From positions 1 through 16,557 of the forward strand of contig JAABSN010000071.1 of assembly GCA_011390385.1 (NCBI GenBank): a stretch of 16,557 nt of DNA, read 5' to 3'. Numbering within the stretch: position 1 is the first letter of the stretch; each line of letters opens with the position of its first letter. The position numbers were made by a program, and so were the translations under genes. Source of the stretch: Thioalkalivibrio nitratireducens (lineage in GTDB: Bacteria > Pseudomonadota > Gammaproteobacteria > Ectothiorhodospirales > Ectothiorhodospiraceae). Positions 1 through 7,142 of the stretch are shown here, in pieces. Under the pieces are notes generated by a model. The model saw nothing but the letters and a program-made list of their open reading frames with translations, was not told where the DNA came from and did not search any database.

Positions 1-713
1 AGGTCTCCGGGAACCGCGAAGTCGGCACTCCACTCGCGGCCCTTGCGCCGCCCGGGGCCCAGGAACAGCCCCTGGTGTTCCGACTGCAGTTCCTCCAGTG
101 AGACATCGCGCCCGAGACGTGTGGACGGCCGGAAATCGATTCCGGGAAGTGCCAGGATCCGGTCGAGTTCCTGGTCCAGAATCAAGGTCGGCAGACGGTA
201 GTGTGGGATCGCGGTGCGCATGGTACCCCCGGCCACGGGCATCGCCTCGATCAAGGTAACCCGGCAACCTTCGCGCAGCAGGTGATAGGCGGCGGCCAGC
301 CCGGCAGGGCCGGAACCGACCACGGCCATTCGTGGTGCGTTCGGACCCGGCGCGGAAACGGGGTATTCCCAGTGTTCGCGCAGCGCTTCGTCGCCCAGGA
401 AGCGCTCGACGCCGTGGATGGTAATGGTTTCGTCGTAGTGCCCGCGGTTACAGGCCGACTCGCAGGGGTGGTGGCAGACGCGGCCGGTGATGGCCGGCAT
501 CGGATTCGCCGCGACGATGGTCTCCCAGGCTCCACGCAGGTCACCGTTCTCGACCTTGGCCAGGTATGCCTGCGCATCCTCGCCCGCGGGGCAGGCCGCG
601 TGGCAGGGTGCGGCACGACGATCGTGAACCGGACGTTCGACCCGCCAGGTACCGGTCTTGAAGTCCAGGGAGGTTCCGGGTCGGGCATAGGCGCCGGGTG
701 GAATTTCGATCAT
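1..713 (-). CDS. GltD-like NAD(P)/FAD oxidoreductase with Fe-S N-terminus (partial, 3' end off window)
   Basis: This minus-strand frame is open from an ATG at 713 to the left edge, giving 237 residues with no C-terminus. The N-terminal part has cysteines C37 and C41 (PCHAACPAG) and C80, C84, C88 (VCHHPCESAC), the pattern of the Fe-S domain of the glutamate synthase small subunit / dihydropyrimidine dehydrogenase family. A Rossmann FAD-binding motif GSGPAGLAAAYH follows from residue 133. Known relatives move electrons between NAD(P)H, FAD and Fe-S centres. It lies 68 bp downstream of porB on the same strand, so I infer it is the electron-transfer partner of the 2-oxoacid oxidoreductase rather than a real glutamate synthase subunit; no gltB-like gene is visible. 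Relatives in such operons can carry a C-terminal ferredoxin domain, which cannot be checked here. The ribosome binding site is weak. Confidence 0.85.
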   Translation of the reverse strand, partial: MIEIPPGAYARPGTSLDFKTGTWRVERPVHDRRAAPCHAACPAGEDAQAYLAKVENGDLRGAWETIVAANPMPAITGRVCHHPCESACNRGHYDETITIHGVERFLGDEALREHWEYPVSAPGPNAPRMAVVGSGPAGLAAAYHLLREGCRVTLIEAMPVAGGTMRTAIPHYRLPTLILDQELDRILALPGIDFRPSTRLGRDVSLEELQSEHQGLFLGPGRRKGREWSADFAVPGD

Positions 714-747
714 GTTCGTCTCGCTTGCATCGGTTGATGGGCGGAAT

Positions 748-762
748 ATCGGCTGGGCCGAT
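748..762 (-). other. Intercistronic hairpin between porB and the GltD-like gene
   Basis: ATCGGC and GCCGAT form a perfect 6-bp stem around a 3-nt loop, about 20 nt after the porB stop in the direction of transcription. No U-run follows, so a full intrinsic terminator is unlikely. It could tune mRNA stability or partial read-through into the GltD-like gene. Confidence 0.3.
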
Positions 763-781
763 TCTGCGCCAGGTTTTTCGG

Positions 782-1774
782 TCAGGCCCAGCGGTCACCA
801 CCCCGGTGGACCGTGTCGGCACCCTCGGTATCGTATTTCTCGACCCCGACGCCACGGAGTTCGAAACGTTCGATATTGCGGTTGGCGATGGCCTGCAGGT
901 GCTCCAGTTCCTTGCGAGCGCGGTAGGCGTCCGCGAACAGGTGCCGGAAACGGTTCTGCAGTTTCAGGTACTCGGAAACGGGCTTCGGGTCACGGATCGG
1001 CAAGGTGCCAATCAGCTCGCCGCGCTCCATCTCGATGACCGGGAAGAGCCCCGTCTGCACGGCCAGCCGTGCGACCTCGATGGTCAGGGATCCGTCGTGG
1101 CCCCAGCCCAGCGGGCACGGCGAATGGATCTGGAGAAAGCTTGCGCCCTCGGTGTCCATGGCCCGGCGGACCTTGTTGCGCAGGTCCGAGGGGTAGGCGA
1201 CCGACGCGGTCGCGGCGTAGGGAATGTGATGGGCGGCGATGATGGAAAGAATGTCCTTCTTCATGTGCCGTTTGCCCATGCGTACGGCACCTGGTGGTGA
1301 AGTGGTCGTCATTGCGGCATGCGGCGTCGAACCGGAGCGCTGTACACCGGTATTCATGTAGGCCTCATTGTCGAAGCAGATGAAGAGCACGTTGTGCCCG
1401 CGCTCCATCATGCCGGACAGGGCCTGGAATCCGATGTCGAAGGTCCCGCCGTCGCCCGCGAATGCCAGTACCTGCGTGGCGCGCCCTTGCTGCTTCAGCG
1501 CAGCCTCCATGCCGGCGGCGACCGCGGCCACGTTGCCGAACACGGAGTGGATCCAGGGCAGGCGCCATGCGGACTGGGGCCAGGGGGTGGTGAAAACCTC
1601 CAGGCAGCCGGTGGCGTTGGCGATCACGACATCGGGTCCCGCCGCCTCCGTGGCCAGGCGTGCGGCCAGGGCTTCGCCACAGCCCTGACAGGCGCGGTGG
1701 CCGGATTCCAATCCGCGGAAGCGGGGCTGCCGGGCGCGGAGGGCATCCAGTGATTGCAGTGGCTGTTCATTCAT
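782..1774 (-). CDS. porB: 2-oxoacid:ferredoxin oxidoreductase beta subunit (PorB-like, TPP-binding)
   Basis: The 330-residue product matches the beta subunit of pyruvate and related 2-oxoacid:ferredoxin oxidoreductases, which bind thiamine diphosphate and a proximal [4Fe-4S] cluster. C29 and C32 (ACQGCGEAL), C57 (NATGCLEV) and C220 (SPCPLGWGHD) correspond to the four cluster ligands of this family. The TPP/Mg motif is GDG at 107-109, ending at N136 (FDNEAYMNTG). I place the start at the ATG at 1774 rather than at 1780: the GAGGA sequence abuts the 1780 codon but lies 6 nt from 1774. porA ends 14 nt upstream. The substrate (pyruvate, 2-oxoglutarate or a branched 2-oxoacid) cannot be fixed from sequence by eye; pyruvate is the default. 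Confidence 0.93.
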   Translation of the reverse strand: MNEQPLQSLDALRARQPRFRGLESGHRACQGCGEALAARLATEAAGPDVVIANATGCLEVFTTPWPQSAWRLPWIHSVFGNVAAVAAGMEAALKQQGRATQVLAFAGDGGTFDIGFQALSGMMERGHNVLFICFDNEAYMNTGVQRSGSTPHAAMTTTSPPGAVRMGKRHMKKDILSIIAAHHIPYAATASVAYPSDLRNKVRRAMDTEGASFLQIHSPCPLGWGHDGSLTIEVARLAVQTGLFPVIEMERGELIGTLPIRDPKPVSEYLKLQNRFRHLFADAYRARKELEHLQAIANRNIERFELRGVGVEKYDTEGADTVHRGGDRWA

Positions 1775-1788
1775 GACCATTCCTCGAG

Positions 1789-2964
1789 TCAGCGGTCCGC
1801 TTCCGGTAGCAGGGTGGGGTCGGCGTCAATGATTGCGAAACCCTTGGGACGGTCTTCGCCCAGCACCGCCTCGACCAGGCTCTTGTACAGGTCCAGGGTG
1901 AGATCGCGGCCGCCCAGTCCGGCGGCAAAATTGTGTACTGTCGGCGGTGCCTCCATTCCCACTACCGCCGTTTGCACCTCGGGTCCGACGATGCCCCCGG
2001 CACCGGGCGACAAGGCACGCTCCAGGACGATCAGGACATCGAGACCCTCGCAGGCCTTCCGGAGAGCCTGTGCCGGGAACGGTCGATAACTGCGCAGCTT
2101 GATGAAGCGGGCACGCGGGAGGGAGGGGTCTTCATCCATTGCGTCTTCGAGGGTGCCGAGGACCGAACCGAGAGTCAGGATACCGAGCCGCGCCTCGGAG
2201 TCACCACGGACTTCCAGTAACCCTCCGCAGCGCCGACCGACCACCGTGGCCCAGTCCTGGTCAGCGGACTCGATTTCCGTCTGGGCCCGAAGCAGGGCCT
2301 GATGATGCGCGTGCCGGACCTCGCTGAAATGCTCGGGTGCCACCAGGGTACCCAGGCTGCGCGGATCGGACGGATCGAGGCCATGGCGGAAACGATATGC
2401 GGGCAGGTATCCATCCACCTGCTCGGCACTCGGGAGTTCCAGCGGCTCGAGCGTGTGGGTCAGGGTAAAACCGTCCACGCAGACCATCACCGGCAGTTCG
2501 CAGCGTTCGGCGATACGGAAGGCCTGTACCGTGGTGTCGATCGCTTCCTGATTGGTCGCGCAGTAAAGCTGAATCCAGCCGGCATCGCGGACCGCCATGG
2601 AATCCTGCTGGTCGTTCCAGATGTTCAACGGCCCGGACAACGCCCGGTTGGCACAGGTCATCACCAGAGGAATGCGCAGGCCGGCGATGTCGAAGAGCAC
2701 TTCGGCCATCAGGAGGATCCCCTGCGAGGCGCTTGCAGTGTAGGCCCGCGAACCGGCTACGGCGGCGCCCAGCGCGACCGATGCCGCAGAGTGCTCACTC
2801 TCGACGCTGACCATTTCACATTCCAGCGTGCCGTCGGCGACCAGCTTGGCAATACCCTCGACGATGTGGGTCTGGGGTGTGATGGGGTAGGCAGCGACCA
2901 CCTGTGGCCGGCACAGGGCGATTGTCCGTGCTAGGGCCTGGGAACCTTCAAGCGCCAACGCCAT
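1789..2964 (-). CDS. porA: 2-oxoacid:ferredoxin oxidoreductase alpha subunit (PorA-like)
   Basis: The 391-residue product has the alpha-subunit signature AYPITPQTHIVE at 25-36, the VESEHSAASVALGAA stretch from residue 54, and SASQG near 78-82. These belong to the pyrimidine-side TPP-binding domain and the following domain II of PorA. The usual length of a stand-alone alpha subunit is close to 390. With the beta and gamma subunits it would catalyse reversible oxidative decarboxylation of a 2-oxoacid to acyl-CoA with reduction of ferredoxin. I use the ATG at 2964, which has GGAGGGAGG six nt upstream, not the TTG at 2970 that lies against that motif. The start overlaps the end of porC by 17 nt, so the two are probably translationally coupled. 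Confidence 0.93.
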   Translation of the reverse strand: MALALEGSQALARTIALCRPQVVAAYPITPQTHIVEGIAKLVADGTLECEMVSVESEHSAASVALGAAVAGSRAYTASASQGILLMAEVLFDIAGLRIPLVMTCANRALSGPLNIWNDQQDSMAVRDAGWIQLYCATNQEAIDTTVQAFRIAERCELPVMVCVDGFTLTHTLEPLELPSAEQVDGYLPAYRFRHGLDPSDPRSLGTLVAPEHFSEVRHAHHQALLRAQTEIESADQDWATVVGRRCGGLLEVRGDSEARLGILTLGSVLGTLEDAMDEDPSLPRARFIKLRSYRPFPAQALRKACEGLDVLIVLERALSPGAGGIVGPEVQTAVVGMEAPPTVHNFAAGLGGRDLTLDLYKSLVEAVLGEDRPKGFAIIDADPTLLPEADR

Positions 2965-3517
2965 GAGCAACCTCCCTCCAGCGGCCGGCTTCGACAGTCC
3001 CGGCAGCAGCCTCGACCAGTTTCTGGTTCTTTTCGAGCACCGGTCCCTTGAACCGCTCGGCGAGGGCGTCGATCAGTGCCGCGAGTGGCATCAGTCCGGT
3101 CAGCGTGATGAAGGCCGCCAGCAGTGCGGTGTTGGGCACCGGGCGTCCGATGTGTTCCATGGCCAGGCGCGTGGCCGGCATGGTGATGATTTCGTTGTCG
3201 CCTGAGTCGTCGACACCTGCGTCGGATCCGTCGACCAGTATGGTGCCGTGGCTCTGCAGGCCGGCGAGCGTACCCGCGACCTCCATCAATGCCGGATCCT
3301 GGACGATCAGAAACGATGGCTCGCGAACCTGGCAACGTCGCCGGATGGGTTGTTCGTCGATGCGCACGAACGCTGCAACGGGTGCCCCCCTTCGCTCCGC
3401 GCCAAAGGCGGGAAAGGCCTGCGCGTAGCGGCCGCCGTCGATTGCGGCGGACGCGAGCAGGTATGCCGCAACCACGTTGCCCTGCCCGCCGCGACCGTGA
3501 ATCCTGATTTCAAGCAT
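2948..3517 (-). CDS. porC: 2-oxoacid:ferredoxin oxidoreductase gamma subunit (PorC/PorG-like)
   Basis: The 189-residue protein begins MLEIRIHGRGGQG, the glycine-rich signature of the gamma subunit, and carries PAFGAERRGAPVAAFVRID at residues 36-54, the second family hallmark. Known gamma subunits help bind CoA and complete the heteromeric enzyme. It is the first gene of the operon and overlaps porA by 17 nt. The start at 3517 is chosen because family homology begins at this methionine; upstream codons in frame look non-coding, and only a distant AGGGG is present as a ribosome binding site. No separate delta (two-cluster ferredoxin) gene is seen between the subunits. The 193-bp gap to the divergent gene at 3711 should hold the operon promoter, but I could not pick convincing -35/-10 boxes. 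Confidence 0.92.
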   Translation of the reverse strand: MLEIRIHGRGGQGNVVAAYLLASAAIDGGRYAQAFPAFGAERRGAPVAAFVRIDEQPIRRRCQVREPSFLIVQDPALMEVAGTLAGLQSHGTILVDGSDAGVDDSGDNEIITMPATRLAMEHIGRPVPNTALLAAFITLTGLMPLAALIDALAERFKGPVLEKNQKLVEAAAGTVEAGRWREVAHGVGA

Positions 3518-3710
3518 GACTGATATCCATCCCCTTGGGTTGCGATGCGTCATGAGCGTGCAGGGATCGCGAGCGCCTCCACGCAGCAACGACGGTAGCC
3601 CCTGAGATTAGCAGACCCGTGGTCGGATTGTGGTAACCGGTTCGCGATTGCCTGGACGCAAAAAATCGAACAAGTCTTCCCTGGAGACGATCAGCGGCTA
3701 TCATTGGCAG

Positions 3711-4010
3711 ATGGTTGAGAGAAAGCTTTTTTCCGGGGAAATGATCAATGCCTCCGCCAGCGAATATTGCGCGTCGGTGGGGACCCGCCTGAGCGACTAT
3801 GAACTCAGGGGGGTGTTCATGAAGGGAGGCTACAGTGGCAGCACCATCTTCGAGAGCTTCCGACGCGATGTACCGCCCGAGGCCGAAGTCGTGACCGATG
3901 TGCGGTACCAGGGCATCGTGACCGGAGAGAGCTTTTTCTATGCCGCTCGGCGTCTCGAGGTGATGATCGGCACGGCCCTGATCCGGAAGAAAGAAACCCT
4001 GAAGCCCTGA
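3711..4010 (+). CDS. Small conserved-looking protein of unknown function
   Basis: I do not recognise this gene. From the ATG at 3711 it encodes 99 residues; GTG at 3630 (126 residues) and ATG at 3741 are alternative starts and none has a good Shine-Dalgarno. Third codon positions are GC-rich over the body of the frame, which supports the plus strand over the antisense open frame. The C-terminal part, AEVVTDVRYQ then LEVMIGTALIRK, faintly recalls the last strands of the YbjQ/UPF0145 pentameric family, but the N-terminal half does not clearly match; this is a weak guess. No signal peptide or membrane helix is visible. A TATCAT box at 3699-3704 could be a -10 element, though it lacks a matching -35. 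argE follows 93 bp downstream. Confidence 0.55.
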   Translation: MVERKLFSGEMINASASEYCASVGTRLSDYELRGVFMKGGYSGSTIFESFRRDVPPEAEVVTDVRYQGIVTGESFFYAARRLEVMIGTALIRKKETLKP

Positions 4011-4049
4011 CGATCGTGGCCAGCAGCGACGCTGCACGATGAAAAGACG

Positions 4050-4081
4050 GCCCACGACAAACCCTGTCGTCCTCGGGCTTT
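4050..4081 (+). terminator. Possible intrinsic terminator before argE
   Basis: GCCC (4050-4053) plus ACGAC (4054-4058) pair with GTCGT (4066-4070) and GGGC (4075-4078), with a 7-nt loop and a 4-nt bulge, followed by TTT. It sits between the small unknown gene and argE, so it may separate their transcription. The U-run is short and the bulge weakens the case. Confidence 0.35.
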
Positions 4082-4103
4082 ATCCGTTCCAGGGAGCAAG
4101 CTG

Positions 4104-5258
4104 ATGCCAGCCACGATGTCCGACGTGCTTGCGATGCTCGAACGGCTGGTGGCTTTTGATACCGTCTCGCGCAACTCGAACCTGGATCTGATCGACTTCG
4201 TGAAGGGTTGGCTTGCCCGACACGGTATCGATTCGCTCCTGGTGCAAAGTGACGATGGTACCAAGGCGAACCTGCTGGCCAGTGTAGGCCCAGCCATGGC
4301 TGGCGGTGTCGTGCTTTCAGGCCATACCGACGTCGTGCCGGTGGAGGGGCAACCCTGGACCACTGATCCGTTCCGACTCGCGGAGCGCGACGGGCGCCTG
4401 TACGGGCGCGGCACCTGTGATATGAAGGCCTTTCTCGCCATTGCACTGGCACTCGTTCCCGACATGCAAAGGCTGAAGCGGCCGATACATCTGGCCTTGA
4501 GTTATGACGAGGAGGTCGGCTGCCGAGGGGCTCCGCGGCTCATCGATACGATGCTTCAGGAATTGCCGCGGCCTGCCGCGGTGATCGTCGGCGAGCCTAC
4601 GCAGATGCGGGTGGTCAGTGCACACAAGGGCATCGCAGTGCTGCGTACCGTGGTGACCGGACACGAGGCGCACTCCAGTCAGACCCACCGCGGCGTCAGC
4701 GCGGTCACCATCGCCGCGCGCCTGATCACCCATCTGGACGACCTCGCCCGCCAGCGGGCGCGAGCCGGGCCATATGCGGCCGGGTTCGAACCGCCCTACA
4801 CGACCATTCATGTCGGTACGATTCACGGGGGGACCGCAGTCAACATCATTGCACGCGAGTGCAGCTTCGAGTGGGATGTGCGCTCGATTCCGGAGGACGG
4901 CCCCGAGGCCATTCTGGAGGCGTTCCGGGAGCACTGCCGGACATGGGTCGTGCCGGGGATGCATGCCATCGGACCGGGGAGCGGAATCGCGACTGAGCTT
5001 CTGGTCGAGGCGCCGGCACTGGCGCACGAAGACCATAATTCCGCGATCGAATTGGCATGCCGGCTGGCCGCCGTGGATACTACCGACCGGGTTCCCTTCG
5101 CCGCCGAGGCGGGCCTGTTCCAGCGTGCCGGTCTTCCAAGCGTCATCTGCGGTCCGGGGTCGATCGACCAGGCGCATCAGCCGGACGAGTTCATCACCCT
5201 GGCACAGGTGGAGGCCGGGCTGGGTTTCCAGCGCAGGTTGATCGACGCCTTGTCCTGA
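4104..5258 (+). CDS. argE: Acetylornithine deacetylase (M20 family, ArgE-like)
   Basis: The 384-residue product is a full-length M20A zinc hydrolase. Metal-site residues are in place: H74 (SGHTDVVP), D106 (GRGTCDMKAF), the E136-E137 pair (SYDEEVGCRG), E164 (VGEPTQ) and H358 (DQAHQPDEF). The GTCDMKAF and KGIAVLRTVVTGHEAHSS stretches are typical of ArgE, which removes acetate from N2-acetylornithine to give ornithine in arginine synthesis in the cytosol. The start ATG at 4104 has AGGGAG upstream. The Nudix gene follows after about 40 bp, suggesting co-transcription. Organisms that recycle acetyl groups through ArgJ would not strictly need ArgE, so a related N-acyl-amino acid deacylase role remains possible, although the motifs favour ArgE. 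Confidence 0.88.
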   Translation: MPATMSDVLAMLERLVAFDTVSRNSNLDLIDFVKGWLARHGIDSLLVQSDDGTKANLLASVGPAMAGGVVLSGHTDVVPVEGQPWTTDPFRLAERDGRLYGRGTCDMKAFLAIALALVPDMQRLKRPIHLALSYDEEVGCRGAPRLIDTMLQELPRPAAVIVGEPTQMRVVSAHKGIAVLRTVVTGHEAHSSQTHRGVSAVTIAARLITHLDDLARQRARAGPYAAGFEPPYTTIHVGTIHGGTAVNIIARECSFEWDVRSIPEDGPEAILEAFREHCRTWVVPGMHAIGPGSGIATELLVEAPALAHEDHNSAIELACRLAAVDTTDRVPFAAEAGLFQRAGLPSVICGPGSIDQAHQPDEFITLAQVEAGLGFQRRLIDALS

Positions 5259-5297
5259 TCCCTGCGGCTTATCCTCTGATGACAGGTACCAGTGCCG

Positions 5298-5870
5298 ATG
5301 CCAGATTCGAACAACAGCGATCCCCGGAATTTCACCCGCCGTATTCCCGACGGTGACGATCGTGGACGTCTGGTCTGCGACTCCTGTGGTTTCATCCATT
5401 ACGAAAACCCGCAGATCGTCGTTGGCAGTGTTGCGACATGGGGCGACCGGGTTCTCCTCTGCAGGCGGGCGATTCCACCGCGCAGCGGTTACTGGACACT
5501 GCCCGCGGGGTATCTCGAACTGGGCGAAAGCGCCGAGTCGGGCGCGTTGCGCGAGGCCTGGGAGGAAGCCCGTGCGGATCTGGAAATCGATCAACTCCTG
5601 GCCGTGTACTCCCTGAAGCGCCTCAGTCAGGTACAGCTGATTTATCGTGCCCGCCTGAAAAGCCCGGACGTCGAGGCGGGTCCTGAATCGCTGGAGGTGG
5701 GATTGTTCCGGTTCGATGAGATCCCCACCGGCGAGATCGCCTTTCCTTCGGTGCATTGGGCATTGAGGGACTATCGGGAAACGGCAGATCTCACAGCGTT
5801 CGCTCCACGTACGGAACCGTCGGAAGGGGTTCCGCCGGTGATGAGGCGGGACGATTCGGACCGTGGCTGA
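5298..5870 (+). CDS. Nudix hydrolase with partial zinc ribbon
   Basis: The 190-residue product carries a Nudix box from G71: G-x5-E77-x7-R85-E86-A-W-E89-E90, the Mg-binding helix of nucleoside-diphosphate-X hydrolases. It is preceded by LLCRRAIPPRSGYWTLPAG. The N-terminus resembles the zinc-ribbon Nudix group (ADP-ribose/NADH pyrophosphatase-like), with C27-x2-C30 and the HYENPQIVVG stretch, but the first CxxC pair found in many relatives is absent, and an in-frame stop just upstream rules out an N-terminal extension. The box has R92 where the consensus has glycine. GTG at 5292 is an alternative start; AGGT at 5284-5287 lies 4 nt from it and 10 nt from the ATG at 5298. The substrate is not predictable. 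It lies just downstream of argE and probably shares its transcript. Confidence 0.87.
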   Translation: MPDSNNSDPRNFTRRIPDGDDRGRLVCDSCGFIHYENPQIVVGSVATWGDRVLLCRRAIPPRSGYWTLPAGYLELGESAESGALREAWEEARADLEIDQLLAVYSLKRLSQVQLIYRARLKSPDVEAGPESLEVGLFRFDEIPTGEIAFPSVHWALRDYRETADLTAFAPRTEPSEGVPPVMRRDDSDRG

Positions 5871-5916
5871 GAACGCGCGCGTCATCGAAGGCCATGCGAG
5901 AGCCAGCAGGGGCACT

Positions 5917-5940
5917 GGCCGGCTGTGTAGCCATCCGGCC
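5917..5940 (+). terminator. GC-rich hairpin after the Nudix gene
   Basis: GGCCGG (5917-5922) and CCGGCC (5935-5940) are perfect complements, and GGCT/AGCC within the loop can pair as well. It stands about 46 nt after the Nudix stop. No U-run follows, so it is at best a Rho-assisted or mRNA-stabilising end. Confidence 0.3.
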
Positions 5941-5941
5941 T

Positions 5942-5971
5942 GGTCATGACCGTGGGTAGATCTACCTAGGT
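5942..5971. promoter_or_regulatory. Cluster of three palindromes upstream of the PilZ gene
   Basis: Three perfect palindromes lie within 30 bp: GGTCATGACC (5942-5951), GGTAGATCTACC (5955-5966) and the overlapping ACCTAGGT (5964-5971). They lie 120-150 bp before the PilZ start. A weak -10-like TAGTTT occurs at 6006-6011, which would put the middle palindrome about 55 bp upstream of a transcription start. This looks like an operator for a dimeric regulator; which family is unknown. Confidence 0.4.
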
Positions 5972-6090
5972 GATCGCGCGGCTTACGCATGCGGCCGCCG
6001 TGGGCTAGTTTCCATGGTCAGGGACTTGCAGGATGCGCCGCGAAGAGCGTAGGAGCCGGATCCCAAGCGCATCCGGAGGAGGCAGCGACA

Positions 6091-6429
6091 GTGGAACATC
6101 TTGACGAAGAGTGCATCTGGGTCCGTACCGACGTATGGCTGGACACCGGCGACGGCGATCCGATCCGGGTGCAGACACGAAAGTTGTGCCGCAGTGGCGC
6201 GTTTCTCGAATACGCTGGGCCGCTTTCCGGCCGGTCGGTGGAGATCGTGTTTCCGGAGCCGGGCACTCGCGGTGGCGGGCGCCATGTCGATGGCGAGATC
6301 GCGGGGCGGTGGCCCGATGGCATCTGGGTGCGGTTCAGTCAGGATCTTCGTTCGTCCTCGGAGTTGCTGATGCGCAACGGGTTGTCGTTTGGCAACGCAA
6401 GGGCACCTACACCGATGCAGCCATTGTAA
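6091..6429 (+). CDS. PilZ-domain-like protein, degenerate c-di-GMP motifs
   Basis: The 112-residue frame starts at GTG 6091, chosen because GGAGGAGG lies 8 nt upstream and upstream residues in the longer frame look non-coding. The fold pattern resembles a single PilZ domain: a beta-rich run VRTDVWLDTGDGDPIRVQTRKLC, then RSGAFLEY, then SVEIVFPEPG and GEIAGRWPDGIWVRF. Canonical PilZ proteins bind c-di-GMP with RxxxR and D/NxSxxG. Here the second motif reads K31-L-C33-R-S-G36 and no clear RxxxR precedes it, so nucleotide binding is doubtful; it may act as a structural or protein-binding PilZ like some type IV pilus factors. It lies alone between the Nudix and HbpS-like genes, with its own likely regulatory region. 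The family call is by pattern only. Confidence 0.6.
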   Translation: MEHLDEECIWVRTDVWLDTGDGDPIRVQTRKLCRSGAFLEYAGPLSGRSVEIVFPEPGTRGGGRHVDGEIAGRWPDGIWVRFSQDLRSSSELLMRNGLSFGNARAPTPMQPL

Positions 6430-6519
6430 GCTTTCGCGTTCTGGTGGTGCGCCGGTTATCGGGTGCCGGCATGCGGAGGGGTCTCGTGTTGGGTTGTGTA
6501 CCGGGGGACTGATGGAATC

Positions 6520-6546
6520 GGAAGGGGACTTTCTGCGTCCCGTTTC
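6520..6546 (+). terminator. Possible terminator hairpin after the PilZ gene
   Basis: GGGAC (6525-6529) pairs with GTCCC (6537-6541) around a 7-nt loop. After one G-G mismatch, four further pairs are possible, and a short TTT follows the core stem. It is in the 156-bp gap before the HbpS-like gene. The T-run is short and partly in the outer stem, so support is modest. Confidence 0.3.
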
Positions 6547-6585
6547 CTGTCTGAATTCGATTCCCACGATCCTTCGGAGAACGCC

Positions 6586-7098
6586 ATGCGCCGCGCTCGT
6601 TGCCACCTCACGGTTTCCATGACGCTCGCTCTGCTTTGCGCAGGTCTTGCTCCATCAACCGCCGCCAACGATTTTCTTACCCAGCGGGTCATGAGCATGG
6701 AAATGGCTCGTGACATTGCCCAGGCCACGGTGGATGCCTGCCGGGAAATGGGCTATCAGACCAGTGCTGTCGTCGTCGATCGTGGAGGACACCCACAGGC
6801 CATTCTGCGCGATTCGCTGGCCTCGCCTTTCACCATACAGATCGCTCATGACAAGGCTCGCGCGGTGATCCTTTCCAATGTTGCATCATCGTCTTTCCGG
6901 GCCAACAGGGACGATATCAGGATGGAAATGAATCACGTGGACGGCATCCTGGTCCTGGATGGCGGGCTTCCGGTCGTCGTTGCAGGCAGTATGGTTGGCG
7001 CGGTCGGTGTGTCGGGCGCGCCCGGCGGGCATCTCGACGAACAATGCGCACAGGCCGCTCTGGACGCTGTCCAGGATCGCATCGACTTTGCGATGTAA
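6586..7098 (+). CDS. Exported GlcG/HbpS-family (DUF336) protein
   Basis: The 170-residue product has a Sec-type signal peptide: MRRAR, a hydrophobic core near residues 10-23, and a likely cut after A26 or A27. The mature part is one GlcG/HbpS domain: AVVVDRGGHPQAILRD near residues 62-78, HDKARAVILS, and the diagnostic GGLPVVVAGSMVGAVGVSGAPGGHLDEQCAQAAL near the C-terminus. HbpS of Streptomyces binds haem and is extracellular; GlcG is encoded with glycolate genes. For most exported members the ligand is unknown, so I infer only a periplasmic small-molecule or haem-binding role. The ATG at 6586 has CGGAG upstream; the longer frame from 6463 would bury the signal peptide. It converges with the membrane protein gene at 7143. 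Confidence 0.83.
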   Translation: MRRARCHLTVSMTLALLCAGLAPSTAANDFLTQRVMSMEMARDIAQATVDACREMGYQTSAVVVDRGGHPQAILRDSLASPFTIQIAHDKARAVILSNVASSSFRANRDDIRMEMNHVDGILVLDGGLPVVVAGSMVGAVGVSGAPGGHLDEQCAQAALDAVQDRIDFAM

Positions 7099-7142
7099 CC
7101 GTCCCTGCGGGTTGGGGCGAGTGGCTCTGACCGCGCGAGAGT

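Noticed and set aside
3510..4055. Minus-strand 181-codon frame opposite the small gene at 3711
   Set aside because: The plus frame has the better codon pattern, and the minus frame ends by running into the por promoter region without a ribosome binding site; confidence is moderate only.
4317..5990. A 557-codon open frame antisense to argE and the Nudix gene
   Set aside because: It is a shadow caused by high GC at third codon positions; its product is low-complexity in Arg/Pro/Gly/His and matches no family, while the sense frames have complete catalytic motifs.
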